Of a stretch of 64,000 bases of DNA, positions 34,825-42,552 are shown in pieces. Both the position numbers and the translations under genes were made by a program. The notes under the pieces are model-generated. The model made no database searches, had not been told where the DNA came from, and saw only the letters and a list, made by a program, of their open reading frames with translations. Source of the stretch: Agrobacterium tumefaciens (GTDB lineage: Bacteria > Pseudomonadota > Alphaproteobacteria > Rhizobiales > Rhizobiaceae); contig NZ_CP039888.1 in assembly GCF_005221325.1 (NCBI RefSeq), positions 1,984,001 to 2,048,000 of the forward strand. Direction: 5' to 3'. Every line of letters begins with the position of its first letter. The first letter of the stretch is position 1.

Positions 34825-35871
34825 CTATTTTTTGCGGTGACGCGTCAGCCCCGCCACGACTTCATCCGCGGAGATCGTACCGACGATCGCACCGTTATCG
34901 ACAACGCCGATCGCACCTGAGTGTTTGGACAGTGCATCGAGAATATCGATCAGTGGCGATGATGGACGGGCGGTGGCGGCGACAGCCATCTGGCCGTTGC
35001 GTTCGTCCACGCCCCGCTTCATCACGTCAGCCGCCGTCAGCATCGAGATCGGATTCATGTTCTGCACGAAATCCGCGACATAGGGCGTGGCCGGCTCCTT
35101 GACGATCTGCTGCGGGGTTCCGCACTGGATGATGTGCCCGCCTTCCATCATGGCGATGCGGTTGCCGATGCGGAAGGCCTCATCGAGATCATGGCTGACG
35201 AAGAGAATGGTTTTCTTCAGCCGGCTCTGGAATTCCAGGAGCTCGTCCTGCAGGCGGCTTCTGATGAGGGGATCGAGCGCCGAGAACGGCTCGTCCATCA
35301 AAAGAATGGGCGCGCCGGTGGCAAACGCCCGGGCCAGCCCCACACGCTGCTGCATACCGCCGGAAAGCTCTCCCACCTTGCGGTCGGCCCAGGCGGAAAG
35401 GTTCACCAGTTCAAGCTGCTCGGCCACCATGCGCTTGCGCTCGGCTTCCGGCACGCCGGACAGTTCGAGCCCGAAGCCGACATTGTCGGCGACATTGCGC
35501 CAGGGCAGCAGGCCAAATTGCTGGAAGACCATGGAAACCGTATGCATGCGCAGGTCGCGCAGCGCTTTCGCCGGACAACGATAGGGATCGACATAACCGG
35601 ACTTGGTCTTCACGCTGACACTGCCGCGCACGACGGGCGCAAGCCCGTTGACGGCCCTGACCAGGGTCGACTTGCCCGAACCGGAAAGCCCCATCAGCAC
35701 GAGAATCTCGCCTTCGCTGACCGAGAGCGAGGCATTGGCGACACCGAGGACAAGCCCGGTCTCGGCATTAATCTCGTCGCGCGTGCTGCCCTTGTCGATC
35801 AGCGGCAGCGCCGCGTCTGGCCGGTCGCCGAAGACGATATCGACATTTCCGAAGATAATGGCGTCACTCAT
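34825..35871 (-). CDS. choV: Choline/glycine betaine ABC transporter ATP-binding protein
   Basis: A 348-residue ATPase of the choline/betaine (OTCN) group. Walker A is GLSGSGKST (61-69), signature LSGGMQQRVGLARA, Walker B ILLMDEPFSALD, and a C-terminal CBS-type region (VVDNGAIVGTISADEVVAG) of the kind that senses ionic strength in OpuA-type systems. The ATG overlaps the choW stop (ATGA). Order choX-choW-choV matches the high-affinity choline uptake operon of Sinorhizobium. Confidence 0.92.
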   Translation of the reverse strand: MSDAIIFGNVDIVFGDRPDAALPLIDKGSTRDEINAETGLVLGVANASLSVSEGEILVLMGLSGSGKSTLVRAVNGLAPVVRGSVSVKTKSGYVDPYRCPAKALRDLRMHTVSMVFQQFGLLPWRNVADNVGFGLELSGVPEAERKRMVAEQLELVNLSAWADRKVGELSGGMQQRVGLARAFATGAPILLMDEPFSALDPLIRSRLQDELLEFQSRLKKTILFVSHDLDEAFRIGNRIAMMEGGHIIQCGTPQQIVKEPATPYVADFVQNMNPISMLTAADVMKRGVDERNGQMAVAATARPSSPLIDILDALSKHSGAIGVVDNGAIVGTISADEVVAGLTRHRKK

Positions 35872-36719
35872 AGATCATCCTCCGTACCGGGAAGGCGGAA
35901 AAGCCGGTCGAGAACGATCGCCAGTATGACGATGCAAAGCCCCGCTTCGAAACCCATGGCGATATTGACCGTGTTCAAGGCACGCACCACTGGCACGCCG
36001 AGACCATTGGCGCCCACCAGGGCGGAAATGACCACCATCGACAGCGATAGCATGATCGTCTGGGTGAGACCGGCCATGATCTGCGGTGCGGCGAACGGAA
36101 GCTCAACCTTGCGCAGCACCTGCGATGGCGTTGCGCCAAAGGCGACAGCCGCCTCCACCAGCGCCGGCGGCGTCGAGACGATGCCGAGGCGCGTGAGCCG
36201 CACCGGGGCGGGAATGGCGAAGATGACGGTGGCAATCAGCCCCGGAACCATGCCGAGGCCGAACAGCACCAGCGCCGGAATGAGATAAACGAAGGTTGGG
36301 ATGGTCTGCATCAGGTCCAGCACCGGGCGCATGCCGGCATAGATCCACTTGCGCCGCGCCGCCAATATGCCGAGCGGTATGCCGATGATCATGCACACGG
36401 CGCTGGCGGCGATGACCAGGGCCAGCGTTTCCGTCGTCGCTTTCCAGTATCCGAGATTGATGATGAACAACAGGCCGAGTGCGGTGAAGATGGGCATGCC
36501 GACCGAGCGGCGCGTCCAGGCCGAAAGCGCCGTCACGATCGCGACGATGATCAGCGGATGCGGCGCCTGCAGCACATAAAGCAGGGCGTTGATGACGCTT
36601 TGGAAAATGAAGGAGAGCCAATCGAAGAAAAAAGCAAGATTGCCGGTCAGCCAGTCGATGGCCTCCTTGGCATATCGGCCGACAGGCAGGCGGTTTTCAG
36701 GAGCGCTGAGCCATTCCAC
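35868..36719 (-). CDS. choW: Choline/glycine betaine ABC transporter permease
   Basis: A 283-residue permease with about six membrane segments. The ATPase-docking EAA loop is recognisable as LVEAAVAFGATPSQVLRKVELPFAAP. The gene starts with GTG at 36719; the nearby ATG is out of frame. It is coupled to choV by a 4-base overlap and separated from choX by 288 bases containing a palindromic element. Confidence 0.92.
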   Translation of the reverse strand: MEWLSAPENRLPVGRYAKEAIDWLTGNLAFFFDWLSFIFQSVINALLYVLQAPHPLIIVAIVTALSAWTRRSVGMPIFTALGLLFIINLGYWKATTETLALVIAASAVCMIIGIPLGILAARRKWIYAGMRPVLDLMQTIPTFVYLIPALVLFGLGMVPGLIATVIFAIPAPVRLTRLGIVSTPPALVEAAVAFGATPSQVLRKVELPFAAPQIMAGLTQTIMLSLSMVVISALVGANGLGVPVVRALNTVNIAMGFEAGLCIVILAIVLDRLFRLPGTEDDL

Positions 36720-36745
36720 GGTAAGAAAAGACCTTTCGTGAATGA

Positions 36746-36845
36746 GAGCAATTCCAGCAAAAAAGCAGAGCGGTTTTGCGTCCGGAATTGCGCAGACAAC
36801 AAAGAAACGGAGGATTCCGGTGATCCCGTGTCACCGGAATTGCTC
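36746..36845. repeat. Rhizobial intergenic palindromic element, copy 2
   Basis: A 100-base element bounded by a perfect 10-base inverted repeat (GAGCAATTCC at 36746 and GGAATTGCTC at 36836), with an inner AGCGGTTTTGCGTCCGGAATTGCG block shared in form with the element at 3871-3971, and a CCGGTGATCCCGTGTCACCGG hairpin. It sits between choX and choW. Confidence 0.7.
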
Positions 36846-36861
36846 CAATGCAGAACGACGA

Positions 36862-36880
36862 CCGGCAGCGTGTCTGCCGG
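36862..36880. promoter_or_regulatory. CCGGCAG hairpin in the choX-choW gap
   Basis: CCGGCAG (36862-36868) pairs with CTGCCGG (36874-36880) around a 5-base loop. Such structures between a binding-protein gene and its permease gene often stabilise the upstream message, giving more binding protein than membrane complex. Confidence 0.45.
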
Positions 36881-37007
36881 GCGCGGTGCAGATACATGGC
36901 CTTCTATGCGAGGAAAATTCGCGCGCAAGGTCATGCATGGGCATCGTATTTCCCGCTGCATCCGACCTGCCGCGCAGGCCGGGTACAGTCATGCATCGTC
37001 TTGCGGC

Positions 37008-37961
37008 TTAAAGGCCGAGAGCCTTCTTGACGGTGGGCAGGGCATCGGCGCTGCCATCCTTGGTCTTGACGTTGGCGAGCCAGGGCTCGATCGCCGCCGG
37101 ATTGGCCTTCAGCCAGGCGGTCGCAGCCGCCTCACCCTCGAGACCGTCATTCAGGATCTTGCCCATGATCTCGTTTTCCATGGGCAGCGAAAATTGCAGG
37201 TTCTTGAGAAGGACGCCGACATTCGGGCATTCCTCAACATAACCCTTGCGGACATTGGTATGGATCGTCGCGCCGCCGAGATTGGGGCCGAAGACTTCGT
37301 CGCCGCCGGTCAGATAGGTCAGCTTGAAATTCGCATTCATCGGATGCGGTTCCCAGCCGAGGAACACGATCGGCTCACCGGATTTTTCGGCGCGGGCCAC
37401 CTGGGAGAGCATGCCTTGTTCGGAGGATTCCACCACCTCGAAGGACTTCAGTCCGAAACTGTCCTTGGCGACCATGTCGAGGATCAGGCGATTGCCGTCA
37501 TTGCCGGGCTCGATGCCATAGATTTTGCCGCCGAGTTCGGCGCTATGGGCAGCGATGTCCTTGAAATCCTTGATGCCGAGTTCGGCACCCTTGGCATTGG
37601 TCGCCAGCGTGTACTTCGCGCCGGTCAGGTTTTCCCTGAGCGTTTCGACCGATTTGTCTGCACGGTAGGGCGCGATATCACCTTCCATGGTCGGCATCCA
37701 GTTGCCGAGGAAGACGTCGATATCCTTGTTTTTCAGGGATGTGTAGGTAACGGGTACGGAGAGAAGCTTGACGTCGGTTTCATAGCCAAGGCTTTTCAGA
37801 ATCACGGTGGCGGTCGCCGTCGTGGCGGTGATGTCGGTCCAGCCGACATCGGAGAAACGCACCGTGCCGCAGCTTGCCGGTTCGGCGGCAACGGCCGCGC
37901 TGAACGTCATGGAGGAGATTGCTGCAGCCAAGGCCAGACAGCGAGTTCTATTTGCAAACAT
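37008..37961 (-). CDS. choX: Choline ABC transporter substrate-binding protein
   Basis: A 317-residue periplasmic protein with a signal peptide (cleavage after AVAA, about residue 25) and the OpuAC/ChoX type fold. Stretches such as FSDVGWTDITATTA and FLGNWMPTMEGDIAPY supply the aromatic residues that in Sinorhizobium ChoX cage the choline ammonium group. AGGGAGC precedes the ATG at 37961. The frame stays open far upstream, opposite tdk, but that part is not coding. First gene of choXWV; choline is used for glycine betaine and phosphatidylcholine. Confidence 0.92.
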   Translation of the reverse strand: MFANRTRCLALAAAISSMTFSAAVAAEPASCGTVRFSDVGWTDITATTATATVILKSLGYETDVKLLSVPVTYTSLKNKDIDVFLGNWMPTMEGDIAPYRADKSVETLRENLTGAKYTLATNAKGAELGIKDFKDIAAHSAELGGKIYGIEPGNDGNRLILDMVAKDSFGLKSFEVVESSEQGMLSQVARAEKSGEPIVFLGWEPHPMNANFKLTYLTGGDEVFGPNLGGATIHTNVRKGYVEECPNVGVLLKNLQFSLPMENEIMGKILNDGLEGEAAATAWLKANPAAIEPWLANVKTKDGSADALPTVKKALGL

Positions 37962-38291
37962 TGTTTGCTCCCTGTTTTTTCGTTCCCTTGCCATTATCAA
38001 TATCTTCCGGACACAATCAACTCGCGTGCATTTGCGTGCTTTGGCCCCCCGTTTGCGACAAAATCGTGAAAATAACCGCCTTTTCGCCGATCCGATTCGC
38101 TGAAAGGTCAGGTTGCGGAAATCTGTGTTTTTCCCTCGATGGCACTTTTCAACCCGCTTTTCCGCAGTCAAAAGACGCGGCATATGGCATCGGCGCAAAA
38201 CGAGAATCGCTTTTGTGGGACGCGATGTGCCGTTTAATAGATTGAAGCATTGTGAAGCGTCCGCAGACGTAAGGCGCTCCGGGAGTGGATG
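37962..38291. other. Divergent promoter region of choX and tdk
   Basis: 330 bases without a gene. It must hold both promoters. I looked for long palindromes that could be operators and see none that is convincing. Confidence 0.5.
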
Positions 38292-38873
38292 ATGGCAAAA
38301 CTCTATTTCAATTATTCGACGATGAATGCCGGCAAATCGACCATGCTGCTGCAGGCGTCCTACAATTATCAGGAACGCGGCATGCGCACGCTGATCTTCA
38401 CGGCTGCCTTTGACGATCGGGCGGGCGTCGGCCGCGTTGCCTCGCGCATCGGCCTGTCCTCCGAGGCCCGGACCTTCGATGAAAATACCGACCTGTTCGC
38501 AGAGGTATCGGCACTGCACGCGGAAGCACCTGTCGCCTGCGTTTTCATCGACGAAGCCAATTTCCTCTCCGAGCATCATGTCTGGCAGCTTGCCAATATT
38601 GCCGACCGGCTGAACATTCCGGTCATGACCTATGGCCTGCGCACGGATTTCCAGGGCAAACTCTTCCCGGCCTCGAAGGAACTGCTCGCCATTGCCGACG
38701 AGCTTCGCGAAATCCGCACCATCTGCCATTGCGGCCGCAAGGCGACGATGGTGGCCCGCTTCGACAGTGAAGGAAGGGTCGTGACGGAAGGTGCCCAGAT
38801 CGAGGTCGGCGGCAACGGAAAATACGTTTCCTTCTGCCGCCGCCACTGGGTGGAAACGTTTAACGGCGGCTGA
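38292..38873 (+). CDS. tdk: Thymidine kinase
   Basis: Phosphorylates thymidine and deoxyuridine for salvage. The 193-residue product is a type II (TK1-like) enzyme: Walker [10 protein letters not shown] (9-17), the FIDEANFL Walker B with the catalytic Glu, the lasso loop around [12 protein letters not shown], and zinc-site Cys residues in ICHCGRKA and SFCRRHW. I prefer the second ATG (38292), 6 bases after GGGAG, over the ATG at 38289, which would be only 3 bases away. Confidence 0.95.
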   Translation: MAKLYFNYSTMNAGKSTMLLQASYNYQERGMRTLIFTAAFDDRAGVGRVASRIGLSSEARTFDENTDLFAEVSALHAEAPVACVFIDEANFLSEHHVWQLANIADRLNIPVMTYGLRTDFQGKLFPASKELLAIADELREIRTICHCGRKATMVARFDSEGRVVTEGAQIEVGGNGKYVSFCRRHWVETFNGG

Positions 38874-38896
38874 CCCGCTGCGTCCGGTTGCCGCAT

Positions 38897-38910
38897 TTGA
38901 TTTTTCGCAA
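38897..38910 (+). promoter_or_regulatory. FNR/NnrR-like box upstream of pseudoazurin
   Basis: TTGAT-TTTT-CGCAA fits the TTG(A/C)(T/G)-N4-(A/C)(T/G)CAA consensus of the FNR/NnrR family. It lies 77-90 bases before the pseudoazurin start, compatible with activation under low oxygen or nitric oxide. Confidence 0.5.
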
Positions 38911-38986
38911 AGATGGCTTGTTCGCTCCTGCGCTAAGACGACGGGGACACATTCGCGTGGATGTGCTTTCTCTCAGGAGCAAAACT

Positions 38987-39439
38987 ATGCAGAACAGAAC
39001 TGCCAAATTCGCCGGCCTCGTCATCGTCGCAGCTCTTTGCGCTTTTCCCGCTTTCTCCGCCGAAATCGAAGTGAAGATGCTCAACAAGGGCAGCGACGGT
39101 CAGGCGATGGTCTTTGAACCCGCGACCGTCAAGGCCGCCATCGGCGACGTCATCACCTTCGTGCCGGTCGATAAGGGCCATGATGCGGCAGCCGTGAAGG
39201 ACATGATCCCCGAGGGCGTTGCCGAGTTCAAGGGCAAGATGAACGAGGCGGTGAAAGTGACGGTCGAGAAGGAAGGCGCTTACGTCGTCAAATGCACCCC
39301 GCATCTCGGCATGGGCATGGTGGCGCTCGTCGTTGTCGGCGATGCGACGCCAGCCAATCTGGACGCCGTCAAGAATGGCAAACTGCCGAAAAAGGCACGC
39401 GACCGGCTGAATGAGGAGATCGCCAAGCTCGGTCTCTAA
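38987..39439 (+). CDS. Pseudoazurin (periplasmic blue copper protein)
   Basis: A 150-residue precursor with a signal peptide (cleavage after AFSA, residue 25). The type 1 copper ligands are His65 (KGHDA), Cys103 and His106 (KCTPHLG) and Met111, with exactly the spacing of characterised pseudoazurins. It carries electrons to copper nitrite reductase or nitrous oxide reductase during denitrification. No denitrification gene is nearby. AGGAG precedes the ATG at 38987, and an FNR/NnrR-like box lies upstream. Confidence 0.94.
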   Translation: MQNRTAKFAGLVIVAALCAFPAFSAEIEVKMLNKGSDGQAMVFEPATVKAAIGDVITFVPVDKGHDAAAVKDMIPEGVAEFKGKMNEAVKVTVEKEGAYVVKCTPHLGMGMVALVVVGDATPANLDAVKNGKLPKKARDRLNEEIAKLGL

Positions 39440-39678
39440 CCTCATATTGCCTCGGTTCCGTGCCGCCCCTGTTGCTCCGGCATCATCGACATGCCGCAGC
39501 GGCCGGCGCGGACCGCAGGTTGAGAAAAGTTTCGCAATCATGTTGTATCCCGGTTGACCGGGACATATCTGGAAGACAGTAAATGACCGCGGTTGATATG
39601 GAGCGCCGAAGGGCGCCCGGCCGAGCCGCGGATTTTTCTTCCCGCATCCGGCCCACGGGCAGAGGAGACTATGACGAC

Positions 39679-40836
39679 ATGATAGACCGGATCACCGCTT
39701 TGATTCAGGCAGGCTTCAGCGCCATCGGCAGGGCCGCCGGTCTTCTCGTCGCATGGCTTTTGTGGCCCTTCATGGCCGCGCATGGCTGGTACAGCCGCCG
39801 CAACTGGCTCATCAAGGGCCCGATCGCTCTGATCGTCATCCTGCTGGCCGGTTTCTACGGATATTTCGTCTGGCAAACCCAGGTCTGGACGAATTTCGAT
39901 CCGGATTATATTTCCCGCTACAAACTGGCCGAACGCACCGTGCCACCCGGACAGGAATTGCCGACCGCAACCCCTGCTGCCGCCGCCGGCGCAACCGGCG
40001 TTGCGGCAAACACCTCAGCACCCGTGTGCCAGCGCTCGGCCATCGTGGATGCGGCCGCCGATCTTACCGACTTCAACGTCAACCAGAACGCATGGATTTC
40101 CTCCATGCTGCTCTATCGCCTCGGCCTCTTCGGCATGGAGTGGGACAGCACGCCGTTTCTCGATAACAAGGCGTCATTCCAGCGTGGCGTAAACCAGGCC
40201 GTTCGCCGTACCTCGGTGGAGCTGGTGGATACGCTCGGCCGCGTGCGCGGCACCTCCGGCATCAACAACAATCTCCAGGAAGCGCGCGGGAACATGCAGT
40301 TCAGCGAATATTCCTGGTATTTCGGCCTTGATCCCTTCGGTCCGAAGACACCGACCCCCAGCTATTACCGCGCCGCCATCCGCAGCTTCCAGGCCTTCAA
40401 CGGCGAACTCACCGCCTGCAAGGCCGTCTTCGATACCCGCGCCGACAACCTGATCCAGTTCATCGACCGTATTTCCGGCGATATCGGCTCCACGTCTGCA
40501 ATTCTGCGCGAACGCTCGGAAAACTATAATGGCGGCTGGTTCGACACCCGCGCCGATGACCGTTTCTGGTTCGCCTATGGCCAGCTTTATGGTTATTACG
40601 GCGTGCTTTCCGCCGCCGGAGCCGACTTCGCGCAGGTCATCCGCGAGCGCAACCTGACCAATCTCTGGAACGACACGCTGTTGCAGACCCGTGCGGCATT
40701 GCGCATCCAGCCGGCCATCATTTCCAACGGCGAGGAAAGCGGCTGGATCATGCCTTCGCACCTTGCCACCATGGGATTTTACGTTCTGCGGGTTCGCTCG
40801 AACCTCGTCGAGCTTCGCTCGGTTCTCGACCGGTGA
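39679..40836 (+). CDS. DUF2333 family membrane-anchored protein
   Basis: A 385-residue protein with one N-terminal membrane segment (LIKGPIALIVILLAGFYGYFVW, about 45-66), a short Ala/Pro linker and a periplasmic domain with the DUF2333 pattern (FNVNQNAWISSMLLYRLG, YFGLDPFGPKTPTPSYYR, ADNLIQFIDRISGDIGSTS). Function unknown; the family occurs widely in Proteobacteria. AGAGGAG lies about 11 bases before the ATG at 39679. Confidence 0.85.
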   Translation: MIDRITALIQAGFSAIGRAAGLLVAWLLWPFMAAHGWYSRRNWLIKGPIALIVILLAGFYGYFVWQTQVWTNFDPDYISRYKLAERTVPPGQELPTATPAAAAGATGVAANTSAPVCQRSAIVDAAADLTDFNVNQNAWISSMLLYRLGLFGMEWDSTPFLDNKASFQRGVNQAVRRTSVELVDTLGRVRGTSGINNNLQEARGNMQFSEYSWYFGLDPFGPKTPTPSYYRAAIRSFQAFNGELTACKAVFDTRADNLIQFIDRISGDIGSTSAILRERSENYNGGWFDTRADDRFWFAYGQLYGYYGVLSAAGADFAQVIRERNLTNLWNDTLLQTRAALRIQPAIISNGEESGWIMPSHLATMGFYVLRVRSNLVELRSVLDR

Positions 40837-40841
40837 TAGGA

Positions 40842-40865
40842 AAGCCGGCCCCGCGCGGCCGGCTT
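40842..40865. terminator. Bidirectional terminator between DUF2333 and the LuxR-type gene
   Basis: AAGCCGGCC (40842-40850) and GGCCGGCTT (40857-40865) form a 9-base stem with a 6-base loop. The right arm overlaps the stop of the minus-strand gene. Confidence 0.7.
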
Positions 40866-41580
40866 ACTCTATCAGCCGCAGTCGTATGGTCTTGGCCACC
40901 AGCTGCGTGCGGTTGACACAATCGAGCTTGCGCATGGCATTGTTCATGTAGGTATTGACGGTGTGCTCCGAGATGGAGAGAAGCTCGGCAATCTCCACCG
41001 AGGTCTTCCCCTGCGCCGTCCAGCGCACCACATCGAGTTCCCGTTTCGTCAAGGGCGACGGCCCTTTCGAACCGAGGCGGCAGAGGCGGTCATAGGCTTC
41101 CAGCGCATGCACCGCGATCATGCAAAGTTCATTCAGCGATGCCTGCGGCAGGGTATCGCGGTCGCCCGCGAAATTCATCAGATGCCGGTTTCCGGACATG
41201 CCGTTCACCGGCACCATGAGGCCAGAGGTGATGCCCATGCTGCCCACCGAGTCTACCGCATCCACCAGCGACCCGCAGGCGATATCCGGGTCATCCAGCG
41301 ACCAATATTGCGGCATCATCGATGAGGCGCCACGCTTTATGACGGGACAGTCCCCGAGCGCCCCATCCTTGGTCATCGCATTCACGACCCAGACCGGCAG
41401 GCTGCTTTCAACAACCACGGGCAAAGCATAGGCGTTCGGTCCGCCTGGTAACCTCAAGAGGGTCACATGGGCATAACCAAACGCATGCATCACCTCCTGC
41501 AGCGCCTCCAGCCATTGCGATTTGTCGGCGGCGGCCGACAGATCCCGGCACAGTCTGGCTTGGCGCTCCGTCTTTACCAT
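40864..41580 (-). CDS. LuxR family transcriptional regulator with autoinducer-binding-type domain
   Basis: A 238-residue regulator: an N-terminal acyl-homoserine-lactone-binding-like domain and a C-terminal GerE helix-turn-helix (LTKRELDVVRWTAQGKTSVE, then ISEHTVNTYMNNAMRKL). No luxI-type synthase gene is in the window, so it is an orphan (solo) regulator here. Whether it binds a signal is unknown. It is convergent with the DUF2333 gene. Confidence 0.88.
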   Translation of the reverse strand: MVKTERQARLCRDLSAAADKSQWLEALQEVMHAFGYAHVTLLRLPGGPNAYALPVVVESSLPVWVVNAMTKDGALGDCPVIKRGASSMMPQYWSLDDPDIACGSLVDAVDSVGSMGITSGLMVPVNGMSGNRHLMNFAGDRDTLPQASLNELCMIAVHALEAYDRLCRLGSKGPSPLTKRELDVVRWTAQGKTSVEIAELLSISEHTVNTYMNNAMRKLDCVNRTQLVAKTIRLRLIE

Positions 41581-41673
41581 TCACGCACCGCCGCCATGCC
41601 GGGCTGGCCGGAGCGAAGAACACCTGAGCGGGTCAAACGGGGGGCGACCTTCATAACGAGCGGACCAACTGGC

Positions 41674-42195
41674 CTAAAGCACCGGCTTTTCGGATTTGTC
41701 CTTCGGCTTGGCCATCAGTTTTTCCAGAAAACCGAGCATGACCGCCGAGACGACAAAAGCCAGATGGATGATGGTGAACCACATCAGCTTGCTGTCCGAA
41801 TATTGATTGGCGTTGAGGAAGATTTGCAGCAGGTGGATAGACGAGATCGCCACGATCGACGACGCGACCTTGATCTTCAGGCTGCCGGCATCGAGCTTGC
41901 CCAGGAACGAAACCTCGGCATCCGCCTCATCGAAGCGGCTGACGAAATTCTCGTAGCCGGAGATCATCACCATGACGATCAGGCTGGCCACCAGCGCCGC
42001 ATCGATCAGACCGAGCATGGCAAGGATCATGTCGGCTTCATCGTAGATGAAAACATTCTTCGCAACTTTGAGGAATTTTAGCGCGAAGGAGAAGGCATAA
42101 ACCGCCAATGCCGCGACGAGCCCGAGATAAAAGACGACGAGGAGCCAGCGGCTGGAGAGAATGATCCGCTCGACGAGCAGTTCAAGAGACTTCAT
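41674..42195 (-). CDS. UPF0114 / TIGR00645 family membrane protein
   Basis: A 173-residue protein with four hydrophobic segments and the family blocks ERIILSSRWLLVVFYLGL at the N terminus, MLGLIDAALVASLIVMVMISGYENFVS in the middle and KIKVASSIVAISSIHLLQIF. E. coli YqhA is a relative. Function unknown. It is divergent from the heme receptor gene. Confidence 0.88.
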   Translation of the reverse strand: MKSLELLVERIILSSRWLLVVFYLGLVAALAVYAFSFALKFLKVAKNVFIYDEADMILAMLGLIDAALVASLIVMVMISGYENFVSRFDEADAEVSFLGKLDAGSLKIKVASSIVAISSIHLLQIFLNANQYSDSKLMWFTIIHLAFVVSAVMLGFLEKLMAKPKDKSEKPVL

Positions 42196-42390
42196 TTCCG
42201 TATCCGATTAAATGATCTGTTTTGCATGGGGCATGTTTTTCTTTCGCCATGTAAACTGGCCGCGAATATCCTAGCAAGCGCCAATGTCGGGACTTTGACC
42301 ACACTGCGGCGTTTTAAGCCCCGATCCGCCATTTTGGCCACGGCCTGACAAACGTAGTATTTTTGCAACATACCCTTATACACTAAAACA

Positions 42391-42405
42391 TGATGCAAAA
42401 AGTCA
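42391..42405 (+). promoter_or_regulatory. RirA-type iron box 1 (TGA-N9-TCA)
   Basis: TGATGCAAAAAGTCA matches the TGA-N9-TCA operator of the rhizobial iron regulator RirA, upstream of a heme receptor gene. Confidence 0.6.
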
Positions 42406-42416
42406 TATATAATATG

Positions 42417-42445
42417 TTGACAGTTATCGTCATGTTTTTTAGTCC
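42417..42445 (+). promoter_or_regulatory. Candidate promoter of the heme receptor with RirA-type box 2
   Basis: TTGACA at 42417-42422 is a consensus -35; 17 bases on, TAGTCC is a weak -10. A second TGA-N9-TCA box (42418-42432) overlaps the -35, so a bound repressor would block RNA polymerase. The two iron boxes are 27 bases apart. Confidence 0.55.
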
Positions 42446-42552
42446 TCGCGTATCGGCTCGCCCGTAACACATCAGAACATGTCCAGCCGCGCTTGAGCGC
42501 GGCGCGTTTTTGCGCGCCGTGGCTTCCTTGCGCGCATATCCGGGGGTATTTA

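Noticed and set aside
37962..38846. Upstream extension of the choX frame to over 600 codons
   Set aside because: The added part is antisense to tdk; choX has a clear signal peptide and ribosome binding site at 37961.
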